Shown: in pieces, positions 38,201-53,200 of the stretch | How positions within the stretch are numbered: the first letter of the stretch is position 1 | Layout: the number at the start of each line of letters is the position of its first letter | Assembly (NCBI GenBank): GCA_001598975.1 | Contig: BBXU01000082.1 | Span: 1-57,956 of the forward strand | Source: Parachlorella kessleri | Lineage: Eukaryota; Chlorophyta; Trebouxiophyceae; Chlorellales; Chlorellaceae | Direction: 5' to 3' | Length of the DNA stretch: 57,956 bases | The notes under the pieces: generated by a model | The model's database searches: none | What the model was told of the DNA's origin: nothing | Seen by the model: only the letters and a program-made list of their open reading frames with translations | Position numbers and translations under genes: made by a program

Positions 38201-41200
38201 AGGGGAGCATTCGAAGGTACGAATAGGGACACAATATGGGCGTACACTTCTCCAGCTATCCTGGAAACGCTTCCATGGCCTGGTGACCAGCAGAGAGGGG
38301 TTCTTCCTCTGGAGGAAGTCTGCAGGGATCTGCAGGGGCCGGTGTCTGGCCACTTCACCTCAGGTCCACTATTTTTGTGAGGCCCACCGTGCTTGGGTGA
38401 TCCCTATTGCTGACAGCGTGCCTCTGCGATGTAAGGCTTGGCGCTTGCCTGCCTCTCCATCATGTCAATATGTCTCATGAACCCTGACCAGCACGATACC
38501 CGCATTTTCAACTGCCCTTCTCTGCAGACCATCAACTCTCTGGGCGCCAAGGCACGCGATGGCACGCTCTCCATTGATGACATGGCTGGCGGCACTTTCA
38601 CAATCTCCAATGGGGGCGTGTTTGGCAGCATGCTGTCCACCCCCATCATCAACCCGCCACAGTCAGCTATCCTTGGCATGCATGCCACGAACATGAAGCC
38701 GGCAGTGGTCAACGGCCAGATCGTGGCTAGGTGCGTGAGGGTTTTAGCGTGGGCTGGTCTGCTTGTGGCACGTTTCCTTGTGGCCTTGGGTGTGGCGGCG
38801 ATTTAAGGATGGCATGCTTGCTGGTGGCTGTTGTGCAAGGATGGCATGCTTGCTGGTGGCTGTGGTGCAATGGTGGCATGGTTGCTGGTGGCTGTTGTGC
38901 ACGTGCTTGTTCAAGGGGAGGCTGGTGGACAGGCCTGCCTACCTAGGCAGTAGTGCGGGAGGGCGGCTTTGGCTGGCCTCAGTGGATATCATCTCAGTGG
39001 ATGTGGTTCCATGCTACTTGAGCACCCGCCAAGTGTGGCACCAGCGTGGCATGTGTGCAGACCCATGATGTACATCGCGCTCACGTATGACCACCGCCTG
39101 ATCGATGGGCGTGAGGCGGTCACCTTCCTGAAGCGCATTAAGGAGATCATTGAGGACCCACGGCGCCTGCTGCTGGATGTCTGAGGCTTTGTCACTGCTT
39201 GAGCCAGCTCCTGGCCGCCGTCAGGCGTGGGTTGGACCGCGTTGCAGACTGTGCAGCTGGGAGGGAAGCGTGGTAGGGCGGCACAGGGTTGCGTCATGCC
39301 GGTGTGTCTTACGGCGGGTTGTGTGAAGGCAGCAAACACCAGCGGCTGAGTTGCTGGAAGGCGCAGCAGCTGCCTTGATGCTGCTTTGGGGAAGAGCAGG
39401 AGCCTGATTGCAGGGAGTTGTTTGCGGACCACGTTCGCCACCATATGTGGGCTGGCAGGGGTTGCAGGTCCTTATGAGAGGGACATGACATAGAACTGCG
39501 CGTCGGTTGGTCATGCTATGTATTGTGCGCGGGTGCCCTGAGGGTGGAAAGGCCTGGGATCTGTGCCAGGCTGGACGTGCAGGCAACGAATGTGTCTGGG
39601 CTGGCCACGCAGGCCGCACCGGTTGGATGTGCGTGATGATATGCCAAGCACCGTCTGATCAGTTGTTTTTTCGGTTGTCTGGGTCCGTCTCTTCTGTACC
39701 TGGGAGTATGTCTTAGAATGGGAGCGTTGACGTATACTCCCTGTGGTCGCAGCGCCATCACTTGTGCGTTTGCCATTTTGTGTAAGTCGTCCCATCAAAG
39801 TCGGGTGGCTGAGTCACCTTCGTTTGTTCTGAACACAGTAACTTGTAACCCTACCGTTAGCTTTGTGGTGATGGTCAGTCGGGTGGCTTGCCAAGGGCGC
39901 ACTCGGTCTGAAGTCTTGCACATAGGATAACCCAGTCTGTGAGGCGACCGAGATACAAGCCATCACTTGGAAGGTTGCATTTTTACAACATCACAGGTCG
40001 AATGCTCTCCACCCCACCAGCCCAGCTTCGTGTGCTTCTGTCAGGCTTCTGCTCATGTTATAGGGTCGCTGACATGGCGCATGACATGGCAGTCCTCAGG
40101 CTAGCCAACGCCGCTTAGCTTGAGCATGGCCTCATTGTCCGCGTTCTGCAGATGGACCCTAGCAGCCTGCACACGGGTCACCTGCCTTCGCTCTCCAACG
40201 TCTTGAGAGCGCTCAAGCGGCAAGAGAGCAGCTTGTTCAACTGCGTGGCATCCTGTATCAGCGATGCTGACTTTGTTCAGCAACTCACTACTTTGTATCC
40301 TACCCTACCTACTTACGCCAACCTGAGGTACCTTGCAAGGTGACGTCTGCTTGACATGTGTGCATGCCGTTTATAGCGACGCTCCTCGCCAGTCACTGCT
40401 TGCAACGCAGGTGTGGGCTTTGGTATGTCAGGCAGCCTCAGGGCACTTGCTATTTCAAATCAACTGACGGTCACAGCGGCAACTGGTCCTTCAGCGCTAC
40501 CAGGCTCAACTTGGGTGTAGCAGAAGAAGCGGCTCGGAGGGGTGGCTGCCTGATAGTCGATGCGACGCGGCGTGGAAAGACCTTCCCAGTGAGTTTGGAC
40601 GATATTTGTGCTGCAGGGAGCATCAGCTTGCCTGCTAGGACAGATGCAGCTGCCGTCACCATGTAATCAGCTCACCTGGGGAACAGCCAGGGGTGCATGC
40701 AGGCGCATGCACCTTTGCCGGGATCTACCTAACGGAAAGCGCTGCTCGCCTTGCCAGGATGCCTTGACCAAGACAGTGCCCATATGGGCTGCGGTTCTTA
40801 ACCGGGCAGCAAGGCGGCTCCGGGGACAGCAGCAACAGGGTCAGCGGCTAGGCCAGCTGCGGCACGAAGTGCAACCTATGGGCAGTTGCAGTAACAATGA
40901 CGCGGACAGCCCGGCCACGTGGGATGAGGATGTGCACCTGCCTCCCTGGATATCTGACAATGAGCAGCACCAAATCCAGCTGCGTTTGGATGGCTGGGTG
41001 GATGAGCTCTTGCAGGTGTGCAGCCACAGCAAGGGGTTGCACACCATATATTCGTCAGTGAAGGCAGTGTGTCATCTATCTGTCCCAATGGGTGGTCGAG
41101 TCACGTTAGCTGAGAGCTTGTTGCAGCAGTAAGGGCCGCATCATTGTCATTCAAGGATGGCTTCCGATCCTGTTCTCATTCTGCAGCCGCCCACAAACCC

Positions 41201-44200
41201 GCAATGTCCACTTGCATGCAGGTGGGCGCTGACCTGTCGGCGCTCCTGGGCACGCTTTGCAAGCCGCTGCGCTGCATCTGGCTGTCTCAAGAGTCCCGCA
41301 TATGGACGGATCAGGTGGTGGACACCAGCCAGCTAAGCTTCACGCCGCTGGTTCTGGTCTCCGCCTCGCTGCCCAATGCCAGGGAGCGGCGCCAGCTGGT
41401 ACTTAACACAGGTGGGTGATGCGCTAAGTGAGGGCTGCTTGGGAGGGCTCGTATATTGAGTGTAGGTGGCGCGTGCTGCCAATATCTGGGTATGCCAGGA
41501 CAGGGAACAGCTCCTGATCAGCTCGGCATGTGGCTGCTCGGAATACCTGTCTGCTTGCTGTACACCTGCCTTCGGCATCACTGAGTGTGCTTGGCTCGGG
41601 TGACCCGCAGGCCCAGATCCGCTGCATGTGGTGTTCGACTATGTGCCCGGGGCGGGTGATGACGAGGAGAGCTGGGCACACGGTCTAACCCCCGCGCTGA
41701 TGTGGCGCCACCAGCACGATCTGCTGGCAGCAGGGCTGGATGGGGCGCCGGCAGTGGTTGCGAGGCTGCTTGCCGGGCAGCAGGAAGCAGTGAGGAGCGG
41801 TCCTGCCCCGCAGCAGGGGGAGGGAGAGCCGCAAGCTGAAGGGCTGCAACAGGGGCAGCAGCAGCAGCAGCGGTGGAGGCAGGGGAAGGGTGGCTTGCTG
41901 CCGGCGCCTGTGAAGGCCAAGTGGAGGGCTGCCCGGGCGCTGCCAGCAGGTGATGGGCTGCACTGCCTGCCGCCCCAAGGCTGCCGGCCAGGAGGGAAGC
42001 AGCCGCTGGCAGCCACGGCCTTAGCAGCAGCGGCAGCAGCAGCACTGGAACCTTCACCAGCGAACATCACCGGCAAGGGCACTGCCCTCGGTGGTCCTTT
42101 TGGAGGCACGGACACTGTCGCCGGCGGTAGTCACATGGGGAGTGGGGCCCTTGGCACCCATGGCCGCCTGTGCTATATTGGGGACACTGGGCTGGCCGTG
42201 GGGGCATTGTCAAGTGGCGCTCCCCCAGGGGTGTGGGCAAATGTGGATGCCGTCCTGAATGTGGGACTATGGGAGCACCCAGGCATGTCAGTGGAGAGGC
42301 TACCGCAGTCAGCAGCCATAGCCTCACGTGCTGCGCATACGGTGCAGCACCCGTGCGACCAGGTGCCACAGCCGCTGCTGGGAGTGGCGGCCCTGGCTGC
42401 GGCAGATCCGGCAGCCGGCAGTGATGCGGCGGTGTCTGCTGCGACCGGCCAGAGTGGGGATGCTGCAGCAGCTGCCGTCACGCCTGTGGCTGGAGACTGC
42501 AGTTGGCAGCACCCAGCATGTGGCTGTGGGATGCAGCCTGCGGCAGTAGCGAGGGCAGGGTCGTTGCCAGGGGTGTTACCAGCGCAGGCTAGCACGTCGG
42601 CAGAAGGACGGGCAATCGCAGCAGGGAAACGGGGGCATTCGGTTTCGATGGCACAAGCGCTGCCAAACCAGACCCCAGCAAGCAACGAGCCTGTAGCAAC
42701 AGAGCCAGCAACGCTGCTGAATGCAGAGAGGAGCGTGCCTGCAGGCTCAGCGGCAGAAACTGTGCAGGCCCCAGCAAATGCTGCAGCCGCTCCTGCTCCT
42801 CCCGGGCGCTACATGTGGCTGCCCGTGCCGCATAGCAAGTTTGAGCGGCAGGGGCTGAGGGCGGTGCTGCCGCAAGCGCTGGCATTCGTGTCGAGCAACC
42901 TGCAGGCAGGGAGGAGGGTGTTGATACACTGCGATGACGGTGAGAGCGTGAGCAGCCTTTGTACAGCTGAGCCTGCCACTTGCATCGACGCACATGCAAG
43001 CGGAAATATGGAACCGTTGCTCGCTCTAACTGCGCTGTAGCTGGTTTGAACCGGGTCCTGCAAGGTTGGCCCCAGTGGAGACGGTGGAGGGTTGCTAATC
43101 AGACAGGGTCGTGGTGGGTTCGCCCGCCTGTGGCGGTCGTTCATCAGGCAGGTTGCCATACATGTGCGAGAGTGCCTTGTTATGACCTGCTCTGTCCCAG
43201 GCTGATTGGGGTGTTTTTTCAATGCACTCCTGCATTGGCTAGATGGGTCAGGAAGGGACGAAGAGGGTGCCAACATTATGGAGTTTAGACTGTCACATGG
43301 GTGGAGATGCTGCAGGCACAGACACCAGCGTGTGTACCGCTCTAGCCGTCTTGCTGGCCTGCTTTCGGCTGATGGAGCGACCAACGGGAGAGGCTCCCTC
43401 TGGACAAGTTGCCTTGGAGGAGGGAGCGGCCAAAAGTGCACTTGGTACATCACAGCGCCCCGCTCTCTGCTACTGCCAGCCATTCAGCAGGGCCCCTGGA
43501 ACAGGAACTCCCTTGCCGGCTGCCTTGGGATTTGGGAAGTTGACTGTCAGACAGTACCTTGCTGTCCTAAGTGGCTACTGTCCGCAGGCCCGACCAACCC
43601 GAGGCATGCTGAAGCAAGTTTTCAACTTCTTTGCATTTAGCGCCAGCTAGTTTAAACTCGTACATCTGCCTTGACTGAGTGCAAGTGGGTGAGTCGGGTG
43701 GCCTTGGGTGGTGCCCCGACGCTGCTTGTTTGCCCAGCACTCCCTCAAGGAGCCTGCTGGTGGGTTCTGTCAACATTAAGCTTACTGACAGAAACTCAAT
43801 GGACAGGTTAATGACCAGCCCAGAGAGGCTCTCCTCCAGAACTTGACTACCTGCCAGCCTTAATCAACACACATAAGTTGAACATAGCCCGGCGAGCAAT
43901 ACGTCAGGCACACGCCTCCAACCCCTCCATCTTCAACACAGCCACTCCGCAATGCAGAACCACTTCCCACCGGGAGTAAAGTCCAAAGCCAATCCAAATA
44001 GTCAAAAGACGGGTTTGTAGTGTTATGGCGACCAAGAGCACCTTGCAGGCTATGATACACAAAAGCACCTCACAGGCGGAGCTCAGTGCAATGGAGATTG
44101 CAAGCAGGGCTGTGTATGGTACACACAGGTGGTGGTATGATACATGACCTACATCATACGGAATAATCTGCACGATGACACGTAAGCATGCTGCACAACA

Positions 44201-47200
44201 GGTGAGTAATATACGTGCTGAATCTACACATCTCAGGAGGGATGATCTAGCCAAAGCCGAGTTCTGACGGGTTCCCAAAGCACACAAAAGCAGTGACACT
44301 CCCCTAACAGTGGGGATGTGGTGCACGTGAACAAACAGACCACAAGCGTTTCCACACCGAATACCAGCACGGATCCACAGGCCGCGGATGACCACCGCAT
44401 GACAGTGGGTGTTAACCAATCAAGCATGTACCTTGACGACATGGCCTTATAAAGAGGAAAGAGGCACCGCGGGCCAAACTGTGATGGAATGAAATTTGCA
44501 CTAGCAAAAGACACGGAGGATATAGAGAGCCATTTAAGAAAATCAAATGGGACCATAGGTCAAATGCCGCACGATGGCCTCATAGCATGCAGGACATGTG
44601 TATCTGTGAGCCCAAGCCACGTGCGCATAGCTCGGTACCTGGGGCCCAGCGCAGGCAAAGGTAGTCCTCATGGTACAGTTTGCAGCATACAGTGTCTCTT
44701 AACAGGGCCTGCCTAGCACCATCTTGAATTGGCAAGACCTTTAGCGGCTACAACCCCGTCGGCAGGCACACCCCGGACACGGCCTTGATGAACAGTACAG
44801 AGAATCCATGGACCAAGAGAGTTGGGGGTCATTACTCCTCACATAAGCAGAACGGCAAGAGCAAGGCTCTTGCTCGCACGCGGTCGACAAAACTGCGGGG
44901 GTGCCTTTGTAAGCGTGCCCCTCGCCAGCTACTGATACAGTACTTTAACAGATACAAATTCCCTAAAGCCGCGCGATAGCGGATTTGATAATCCCATAAT
45001 GTTCAACACCACACTTGCATTACCGCAGGTCGCCGTAATATCGCTAGCACTTAGCTAGGAGCCTAGTGTACATCATTTTTTTAAGTCCGTCCTAGCCCAT
45101 GCCCATAGCTACCACACCGGCGAGTCTTCACGGCGATAACAGAGCTGGCTGCTCCCTAAGCCTGCGCGCGCAATTACATTCGCATCACCGCGACCCGCGG
45201 GTCCGCGCCGCGGCAGCACGCAAGGGCACCGCCGGCGGCACGGGTGGCAGGCTGCTGCCCCAGGCAGGCAGGGGCGGCACCGGCGGAAGGCCCACCAGGG
45301 GGGCTAGGGGGGGCGCTGGCGGCGCCGGCGCTAGCAAGCCTGCCCAGCCAAGAGCTGGCACCGGTGAGGGGCCCCTGGGGCCCGTCGCTGCTGCCGCGGC
45401 CGCAGAGTAGGCAGAGGCATCTGACGCCGCAGGGGTGCTGACGCAGCTCACCTTGGGCTGTGGGTGCTGCTCCAAGAACTGCCGCAGCGCAGCGGCGGTC
45501 AGCGAGGAGTGCGCCAGCAGCTCCGCTGGGGCCGCAGGCGGCGGGGCAAGGGCAGTGCCTGTCACCAATACGGGCGGCGCCAGGTGGAACGCTTCGCCAG
45601 GTGGCGAGCTGCTCTTGCTGGGCTTGAACAGGGAGATGCACGGCGCAGGTGCCGCGCGGCCCGCCTTGCTTCTCATGCTGCTGCCAAGCCCTGCCGTTGG
45701 CAAGACCGGCAAGTCGACTGGCGCTGGAGAGGGCGCCTGCGTGTATACCTGTAATGCAGGGGCTGGCGCTGCGGAAGCACTTCGGCGGCCGCTGACCCTG
45801 CTGGCCTTGCCGCGGCCCGCCCTAGGCCCGGTCTCTCCACTCAGCTCCTCACAGTCTGCAGGGAACAGCGGGAGTGCGTTGCCATCACGAAGACATCATA
45901 AGGTACAATATCGTCAACACTCACAAGGTTGTCTAGGCAAATGACCTGCAGCTCTGCCAGGGTGTCGAATGCCGTGGCAACATTGACATTCTCAGCACAG
46001 GGAGGACGCCAGGTCTAGCAAGACACTGCACAAACCGGTATAGCCGTGTTCTAGCATACTCATTAGAGCTGCAAGACTGCACACACTGAGACACCTCGCC
46101 TGCAACCCCTCATGTGCTTTCCCAACAGCGCCGCACAGCCATCAACTATTTCTTGTAGGCCACGTCAAGTACCCGTGTGCAGGCCACGCCCACCAGTGCA
46201 GGCCTGCTCTCCCCTCCCTAACATCGCCTCTCCCACAGCAGCCGCCCACCTGCGTCGCTAACCCCCTCCACCTCACTGTCGCTCATCCCTCCCAACTTGG
46301 CCTCCTCCTCCTCTGCCTCCATCTCCTCTTCCTCGCTATCGCTGTACTCCTCCCTATACGCCGCCCTGCGCTTGGCTGGGGAGGGTGTGCTGCCGCGCTT
46401 GCCGCCGCCCCCTCCCGCCCCGCTGGCCGCACTGCGCTTGCCACGGCTGCCGCGGTTGGGGGTGGGCCCAGTGTACTGCCGGAAACGTGAGGTACCTGCA
46501 GGACAGAAGCCTGGCTGGGTGCCATGTAATGCACTCTCTCAAGCCATCATTGCCTTAGTGCTTTGGTGGCACCACCCCTTCAACGATGTCAGAAAACCAG
46601 CTGGATAGGCGACAACCCCACCAGCTTGGCAGTTTCTGCTTGCACCATTCTTGCAGCTGGGCAAAGAAAGTAGAGCAAGGTATACGGCAAACAAAGCAAG
46701 CCCACACACGTCTGACACAGGCAGGAGGGTAGGGGTTCGACGGGGGTGACAGAGCGGGACATCAGGGAAAAAGCAGTACAGAGACGAGGGCAAACTGCAC
46801 ACCTGCCGGGCGCTCCCTCCCATGCGTCTTCAAGAAGATGCCGCAGGCGTTGCAGCGAGTGAGCCCTGTCTCCCTGTCCCGCCGCCAAAGCGGGGTCTGG
46901 GTAGTGCCTGCAAAGCATGGCATATCACCACAACCTTTCCCACAACATACGTTTGGCGATATTCCCGTACCAACTCTCAGTCTTAAGGCGCCCCCAACTG
47001 TTTCTGAAGCTGCCATGCCGTTCCCATGGCTGACTATGGAACCCAGGATGCCATTCCGCTGCGACCCGAAGATGGCTTGCAACCCCACCCATGCTGCCCA
47101 GCCATGGTGCCTGACTCAGTTTCAAGTTCGAGGTTGCGCCTACTTGCCAGCACCACCTACCGCAGTTGACGCAGACTTGCCCGGGCTTGCCCTCAGCAGG

Positions 47201-50200
47201 CTTGGCTGGCGGCTTGATGCCGACAGCCACCCCATGCTGCTGCTCCGGCTTGCCCGCAACGACGCTGGGAGCGGGTGACTGTGAGCGCTTGGCATAAGGC
47301 AGGGTTTGCTGCGTGGTGGAGGGGTCCGCATACACCCGCACTACACCCCAGGACAGGCCCGTCACAGGGTCGGTCAACCGGGCTTGCTTCAGCGACTTAA
47401 GGCCCTCCACAGCACCTGCGCCACGCAGCAGCCAAGGAAGCAGGATTGCCTGCGCGCCACCAAACCCCCCCAGCCCGAGCTGCACCCTCAACTCGTAGGC
47501 CTCACTCAGCCTTGGCAACCCTTAAACGCCAGTTACCCCAACTGCGACCAGTACGTTCGTACCATACTTGGTGACTTGCGGCTCCCACAGTCCTTCACCC
47601 TCCCTTTCGCAAGGAAGGGGATTGGGCAGCCCCATGCAGTGCACAGCATGCCTCCATGTTGGTGCGCTGCCCCCGCCCCCACCTTCAAAGTCGGCAGGGA
47701 TGGCCTGCTCCCCCAGCAGCAACCGGTTGATGAGCTCCGCCCGCAAACGTTCAGCGTCAGCCTCCTCCAAAGGCAACACGCTGCTTACGTCGCTGCCTGC
47801 GCAGTGCGCAGCCGGGACTTGTGTTCAACATGCCAGTTCGGTGGCATTTGAGAACAGCTGACATCCAACGATTACCTAGCCAAGCTGATTTTCTGTATTT
47901 TGAAAACAACATTCAAGCCTCCACAACTGCCGCCAAAGCCCCCGCCCCACACACATCACGCACAGGAACAGCAAGCAGCCAGGAGCGCCCACCTGCTTCG
48001 CTATCATACAGCAGCTCGAGGGCCGCCTGCAAACCACCGCAGCCCCCGCCATGCCCAGCCGCTCCCTCCACGCTGCCAGCCCGCTGCCGCTGAGGTGCCC
48101 GCACCGAGCGCCGGCGCACGCCATCATCCTCAGACTGCTCACTCAAGTCGCTCTCCACCCCTCCAGCAGCTAGCAGTGCTGCCTTGTGAGGGGACCGCTG
48201 CCGCCGGCCAGGCCTGCTGATATCTCTGTCACTCTCCTCCGGGTCAATGTGACCCACCAGGCTGCTAGGACGCTGCTCAGCGGCTGACGCGGCCACCAAG
48301 GCCGGCTCTAGCGCTGCGCTGTTACCCTGCCGAGACACAGCACGCTGCGGCTCAAGAGTTAGGTGCACCGGGCGGTGCCGCCCGTGCTGCAGCACACAGC
48401 GTGCCCTGACAAATGGATATATGAGCATGCCAACCATTACCTCTTTCTCGCAGGCATCATAGCCAGCACACTGCTATACCTGTACATTACTGCTAACAAT
48501 GCGCGGCAGCACCCGCCTTGCAACTAGCAAGCCTGAGCAACAGCCTCCACACCACTTCAACCCAACCCTCATCCTATCACAACCTTCTCACAGTCTGCTG
48601 CCCCGTACCCCCACCACGTTACCTGCTTATACCAGCAGCCGCACGCATTGCACAGCAGCATGTCTAACTGGCGGTCCTTGCGCCACAGCGGGGTGGACGT
48701 GGTTTTGCAGTTGGCGCACTGCAGCGCATCCCACATCAGTTTTCTTAGGTTCAGGCTGCTAGCAACATCCCAACAACTATCCAGGAACCCGTCCACGTGC
48801 ACCAAGGTACAGCTGTAACACTCTCCCATTAAGATCAACTGGGAAAGGTGCCCTCACTGCAGGAGATGGACTATATGCCATCTGCCGACGCGCCCTTAAG
48901 GATTTCAGCGCACGTGCGCTAGAACCATCAAGCAAAGATCGCTTCCGGTGCTGTTGTGCCCCCCGCGAGCTGAGCACGCACACCTGTTTCACAGGCTTCT
49001 GTAACAAATCAACGGCCGCTGCAGGCTTAGCCAGCGCTTCGGCAGGCGAAGGCAGCCGCTCGGGGTGCTGCTGTTGCTGCAAGGCCGCCTCTCGTGGCAG
49101 TTGCTCTGGGTGGCTTTGCAGGTACTCCAGCACACCCTTGATGGTGTCAATGCCGTCCTCAGCCCTGCTGCGCCGGGCACTGCCGCCCCCACCAGCGGCG
49201 CACGGCGCAGGTGAAGGAGGGTAGAATATGACGCTGCTGCTGCGGCCGGACCCTTCCTTCACCCAACCCGCACCCTCCAGATGCGGCCAAATAGCGTCGT
49301 AGAACAGGCCCTTGAGCGGCAGCGTGCTTCGCAAAAGGCTGTCCACCTTGCGCGGGCTCAAAGGTAGTGCGCTATTGCCCTGCGCCCACAACAGCAGACA
49401 CAATGAAGCGTTGGGCAGTGGAAGGACAGCTGATACACAAAGTGCGTGACACGTTCTTACGCGAAATACCAGAGGGCAGTCCAAGCAACCCAGCAGCCTT
49501 GGTGGGCTGTCAAGGGCACTGCTGGGTTGCCCTCCCCCACTCCATGCTTAACCGGTCCTGACGACCAGTCCAACTACCACGCGAGCTGCGTACCTTGACT
49601 CCAAAGTCTGAAAGGTCAACGCTGCGCACCACAGCGTCGCGACCAGCTATTCCCACCATGCCCAGCAGGAGCTGGTCCAGGGTGACGCTGCCCTTGACAT
49701 AATCATCAACCAGGGCCTTGGCACTTTGCTCTGCTCGCGGGTTCAGCTTGGCCGCTGCAGCACAGATCGAGGGCCAGTCAGATATATCCTGCTCGCGCAA
49801 GATGCAGCAAGAGCTGTATATGCCTCAACTGACCATCAGTTGTGCTCGGACTTAACAACAGAACCAAACCTTAGGGTGAGGCGTTTTCATTCTAGATAAC
49901 CAGCTTTTCAGTTGCATGTAGCTTTTCAGTGAAGCTCCCTCCACCTCCTCGCCGAACGAGTACAGCACGCCTCAGCGTGACTTTAGCCCATACTGGCCCC
50001 TCCTGTACACGATACTGCAACTTCACAGGCAAACACCACCACTGCCGCGCTAACAGTCCCACTTTCCTGCCCCGCTCCAAGCCTGACTGCACAGGTTATT
50101 CTATACCTGCAGCCACCTCTGGAAGCCAGCGCTGCAGCAGTTGCCGCCCGGGCCCCAGCAGGAGCTCCCTCTTAAAGCCAGCTGCAGCTGCCTCCTGACA

Positions 50201-53200
50201 GCGAGCGTGTTCACGCGAATCACGCCAGCTGCTCTCAAAATACTCTTCGCACTCCTCAGCCTGGCATCGACGCACAAGATCCATGTAAACCCCGGCTTGC
50301 GATGCAACAATCGCGGTGCAACACCACCACCAGGTAGGCCCAAGGTCCACCTACCGACTTGCTGCCCACAAGCAGGGCTATCTTGGTGTACTCCATGTAC
50401 CATAGATAGTTTGCCAGTATGAAGGCCTGCTGCTCAGCTGGGCTCCAAGGGGTGGAGTCCCTATTGTTGTGGACACGCTGGGACAGCTGCGATGGCAGGC
50501 CAGCAGTTTCGTTGGGAGGACCACCGTCCAAGGAGGCGTCATATTTGTCTGCTATAGCTGCGCCAGGGCTGAGGCTGGTCTCGTAAAAACCGGGGCTGAG
50601 TGGAGTGCCGCTCAGTTTCCTGTGCTTAGAAAGCATTGCATACATTGTAGTTACATCACACAAATCGTCCTGCGAAAGATCGGCCTTGGCAGTGGGACGA
50701 TCGAAGACGAGCTGCGATGCGATGTCCAGCAGGGCAATCGCTGCACTAGGGTTTAAGGGACGCGCAAGCGAGACACCCTGTTTAGCGACCTCCACTTAGA
50801 ATGGCTGCACCGCGCGGACTGCGGGCATTTGAAGAAGAGCAAGCACAAGGATGGCACTGCGGGGGTTGGCTCTCAACTCTTGCCCAGCATGCGGGGCGCC
50901 AGCACGTGGCAGTTAGACATGAATGCCTAGCATTCTAGACATGCTTACAACATTCTAGAATGCTAACACAGGTTGGCAATCACCGGCGTTCAATACATAC
51001 ATGCAATGCCAACAAAGCCCTGCCAGCAATCTTGAGGGTACGTGCAAGCAGTGCCTGGGCCCCGGGAGTAGGACCGCTGCCCATCACACTGCATGTCTTG
51101 AGCCCAACTATAGAGTCCAAGCCAGTACCCTGAGCCTTGCTGACTCCTGAAAGGTTGACATCGTTCCTTATAAGAGCATAACTGCATCCAGCTGGGTGTC
51201 AGCACAGTTCAACCCCTACCTCTCCTCTGTTTGCACTGCCTGCCACCAGCAAACAACTACAGCACGGGAACAACATGCAGAACGCCACTTCAACGAGTTA
51301 CTTGTCTCGAGAACAACAGTGTGTATTGCAGTCGATACGCTCCCTTCAAAACAAGGGTTGCAACCAACATTCCGGCAGGGCCCTTGAGAGCACGCTTAGT
51401 AGACAACTAGCGAACAAACTAAGCAATAGTGTGTGAACACAACAGAACAGGTTTGCAACTCCGAAAAAGGCAGTGTGACCGAGAGGTAGGTTCATATATT
51501 GCGTGCTTGGCTGATGGCGCCAACAAAGGGGTTTTCAGGGGCACCAACAAGAATGACGGCACACGGAGGAGCTATCCAGCCTTCCGGCTTGGGATGAGTT
51601 TCCCAGGGTGCACAAAGTCCAACACGGTGACAAGAACTGGCACAGCTGCGTCAGCCTCAACCACGTTCGAGAGAGGTGAGAAGGCAGCAGCAGACAGGGG
51701 CCTGCGCCCATGCAGCCGACTGGAGGGGTGAAGCGCAGCAACGCATGCGCAACTAGGTAGTGCGCCGACCACGGCCAGGGAAATCCATGTCAACACCCTC
51801 AAACAAACTCTCAAGGCACGCGGCGGACCTGCACTGAGCGGATGGCATCGATTGAGGGCTGGTCCTTCTCTCTGAGGTCGCTCAGTATTACCACAGTGTC
51901 TCCAGACTTGACAAGCTCCCGCCGTTTCAGCAGCTGCACCAAGGGAGCAGCAAGGCTGTTAGGAATCCAATTGGCCTCGAGGCCAGAAGTCTCATTCAGC
52001 CCAGCAACTTACCTTGAATGCAGCAGCATACGACGTGGCTAACGGCCACAGGCTGAAGGATGAAATCCCACAGTGAGAGCGCCAGCTCCTCCAGCAGACC
52101 TTGGCCAGGCAAGCCCAAAGTGCCTCCAGCCAACATGACTGAAGCAAACTCTCACTGCATTCGTCATTGGCAGGCCAGCTACTGCCAAGTTGGCCAGCTA
52201 CAGTAACCCACCTTGAAAGTGCGAGTGACGTTGTCTTCGGGGTTCTCTGTAAAGTCCACGCGGAAGGGGCTGACGCCCCACCGCAAGTTCATGCGCTGCC
52301 GCACCTCCTGCGAGTCTGCATGGCATCAGAGACAAGCCAACAAGGTTGCTTTTTTAGACAGCCAATGTCGATAGGTACAATGAGAGAAAAGACAGGCTGT
52401 CGCAGGCCGGTCTCCCAGGTCAGACGGCGATTTCAATGCCAGGATACTGCAAGGGAAAGGGCAGCGACTAGCGGACAAACAAAAGATGCTCTTCGAGTGG
52501 GACCACAGACTCAGGGTTGCACGCTAGGAGCGCAATATCACAGTATGCACCCACAGGGCGACCCACCCACCTGTGAAAGCATACACTGGACAGTCTGGCC
52601 GGCAGCGCGAGACAAGGTTGGCCATGATGCCCTTGCGCGTGAACACAAAGATGGCGCTGGCCTGCAGCGAGCAGCGGAGCTTAGATGTATAAGAAATGAC
52701 TGGCCTTTTGCCTTTTCACACAGCACCATCCTGATGCACAAGCGAGACACTAGTTGCTTAGCTGCAGCTTGCGCACGTGGGCCTTGTTGGTCCTGGGCTA
52801 AACAGGGGCCCTAGCGAACACCAAGTGGAGAGGCACTATCCCTTGCTGGCTCACACCTAAGCCAGTGCTTTGTGCCTTGATTCCAAGCAGCAGCCAAACT
52901 CAGCAGCCACCAGCGCCTCACTCTCTGACCTTCAGGTTGTTGGCCATCATGGCTGCGCTACCGCAGACCTCTTCCAAGATGCGTGCCTGCTGCGTGCTGC
53001 CTATGCTTTTCAGCGCCACCTGGCCGTGCTTGTCCTGCCTGCAGAGGTAGACACAGGGTGTGGTTGATAATGTCAAAACATACTGTGGAGGGATGGTGTG
53101 CAAGTGTAGGAGCCTGGAGTGCGGCTGGTAGCCTAGTGTTGGCGCCAGACAGCCACATTGCCCTTCTAGACTGCACCCTGTACACAACACCGCAAAGCAG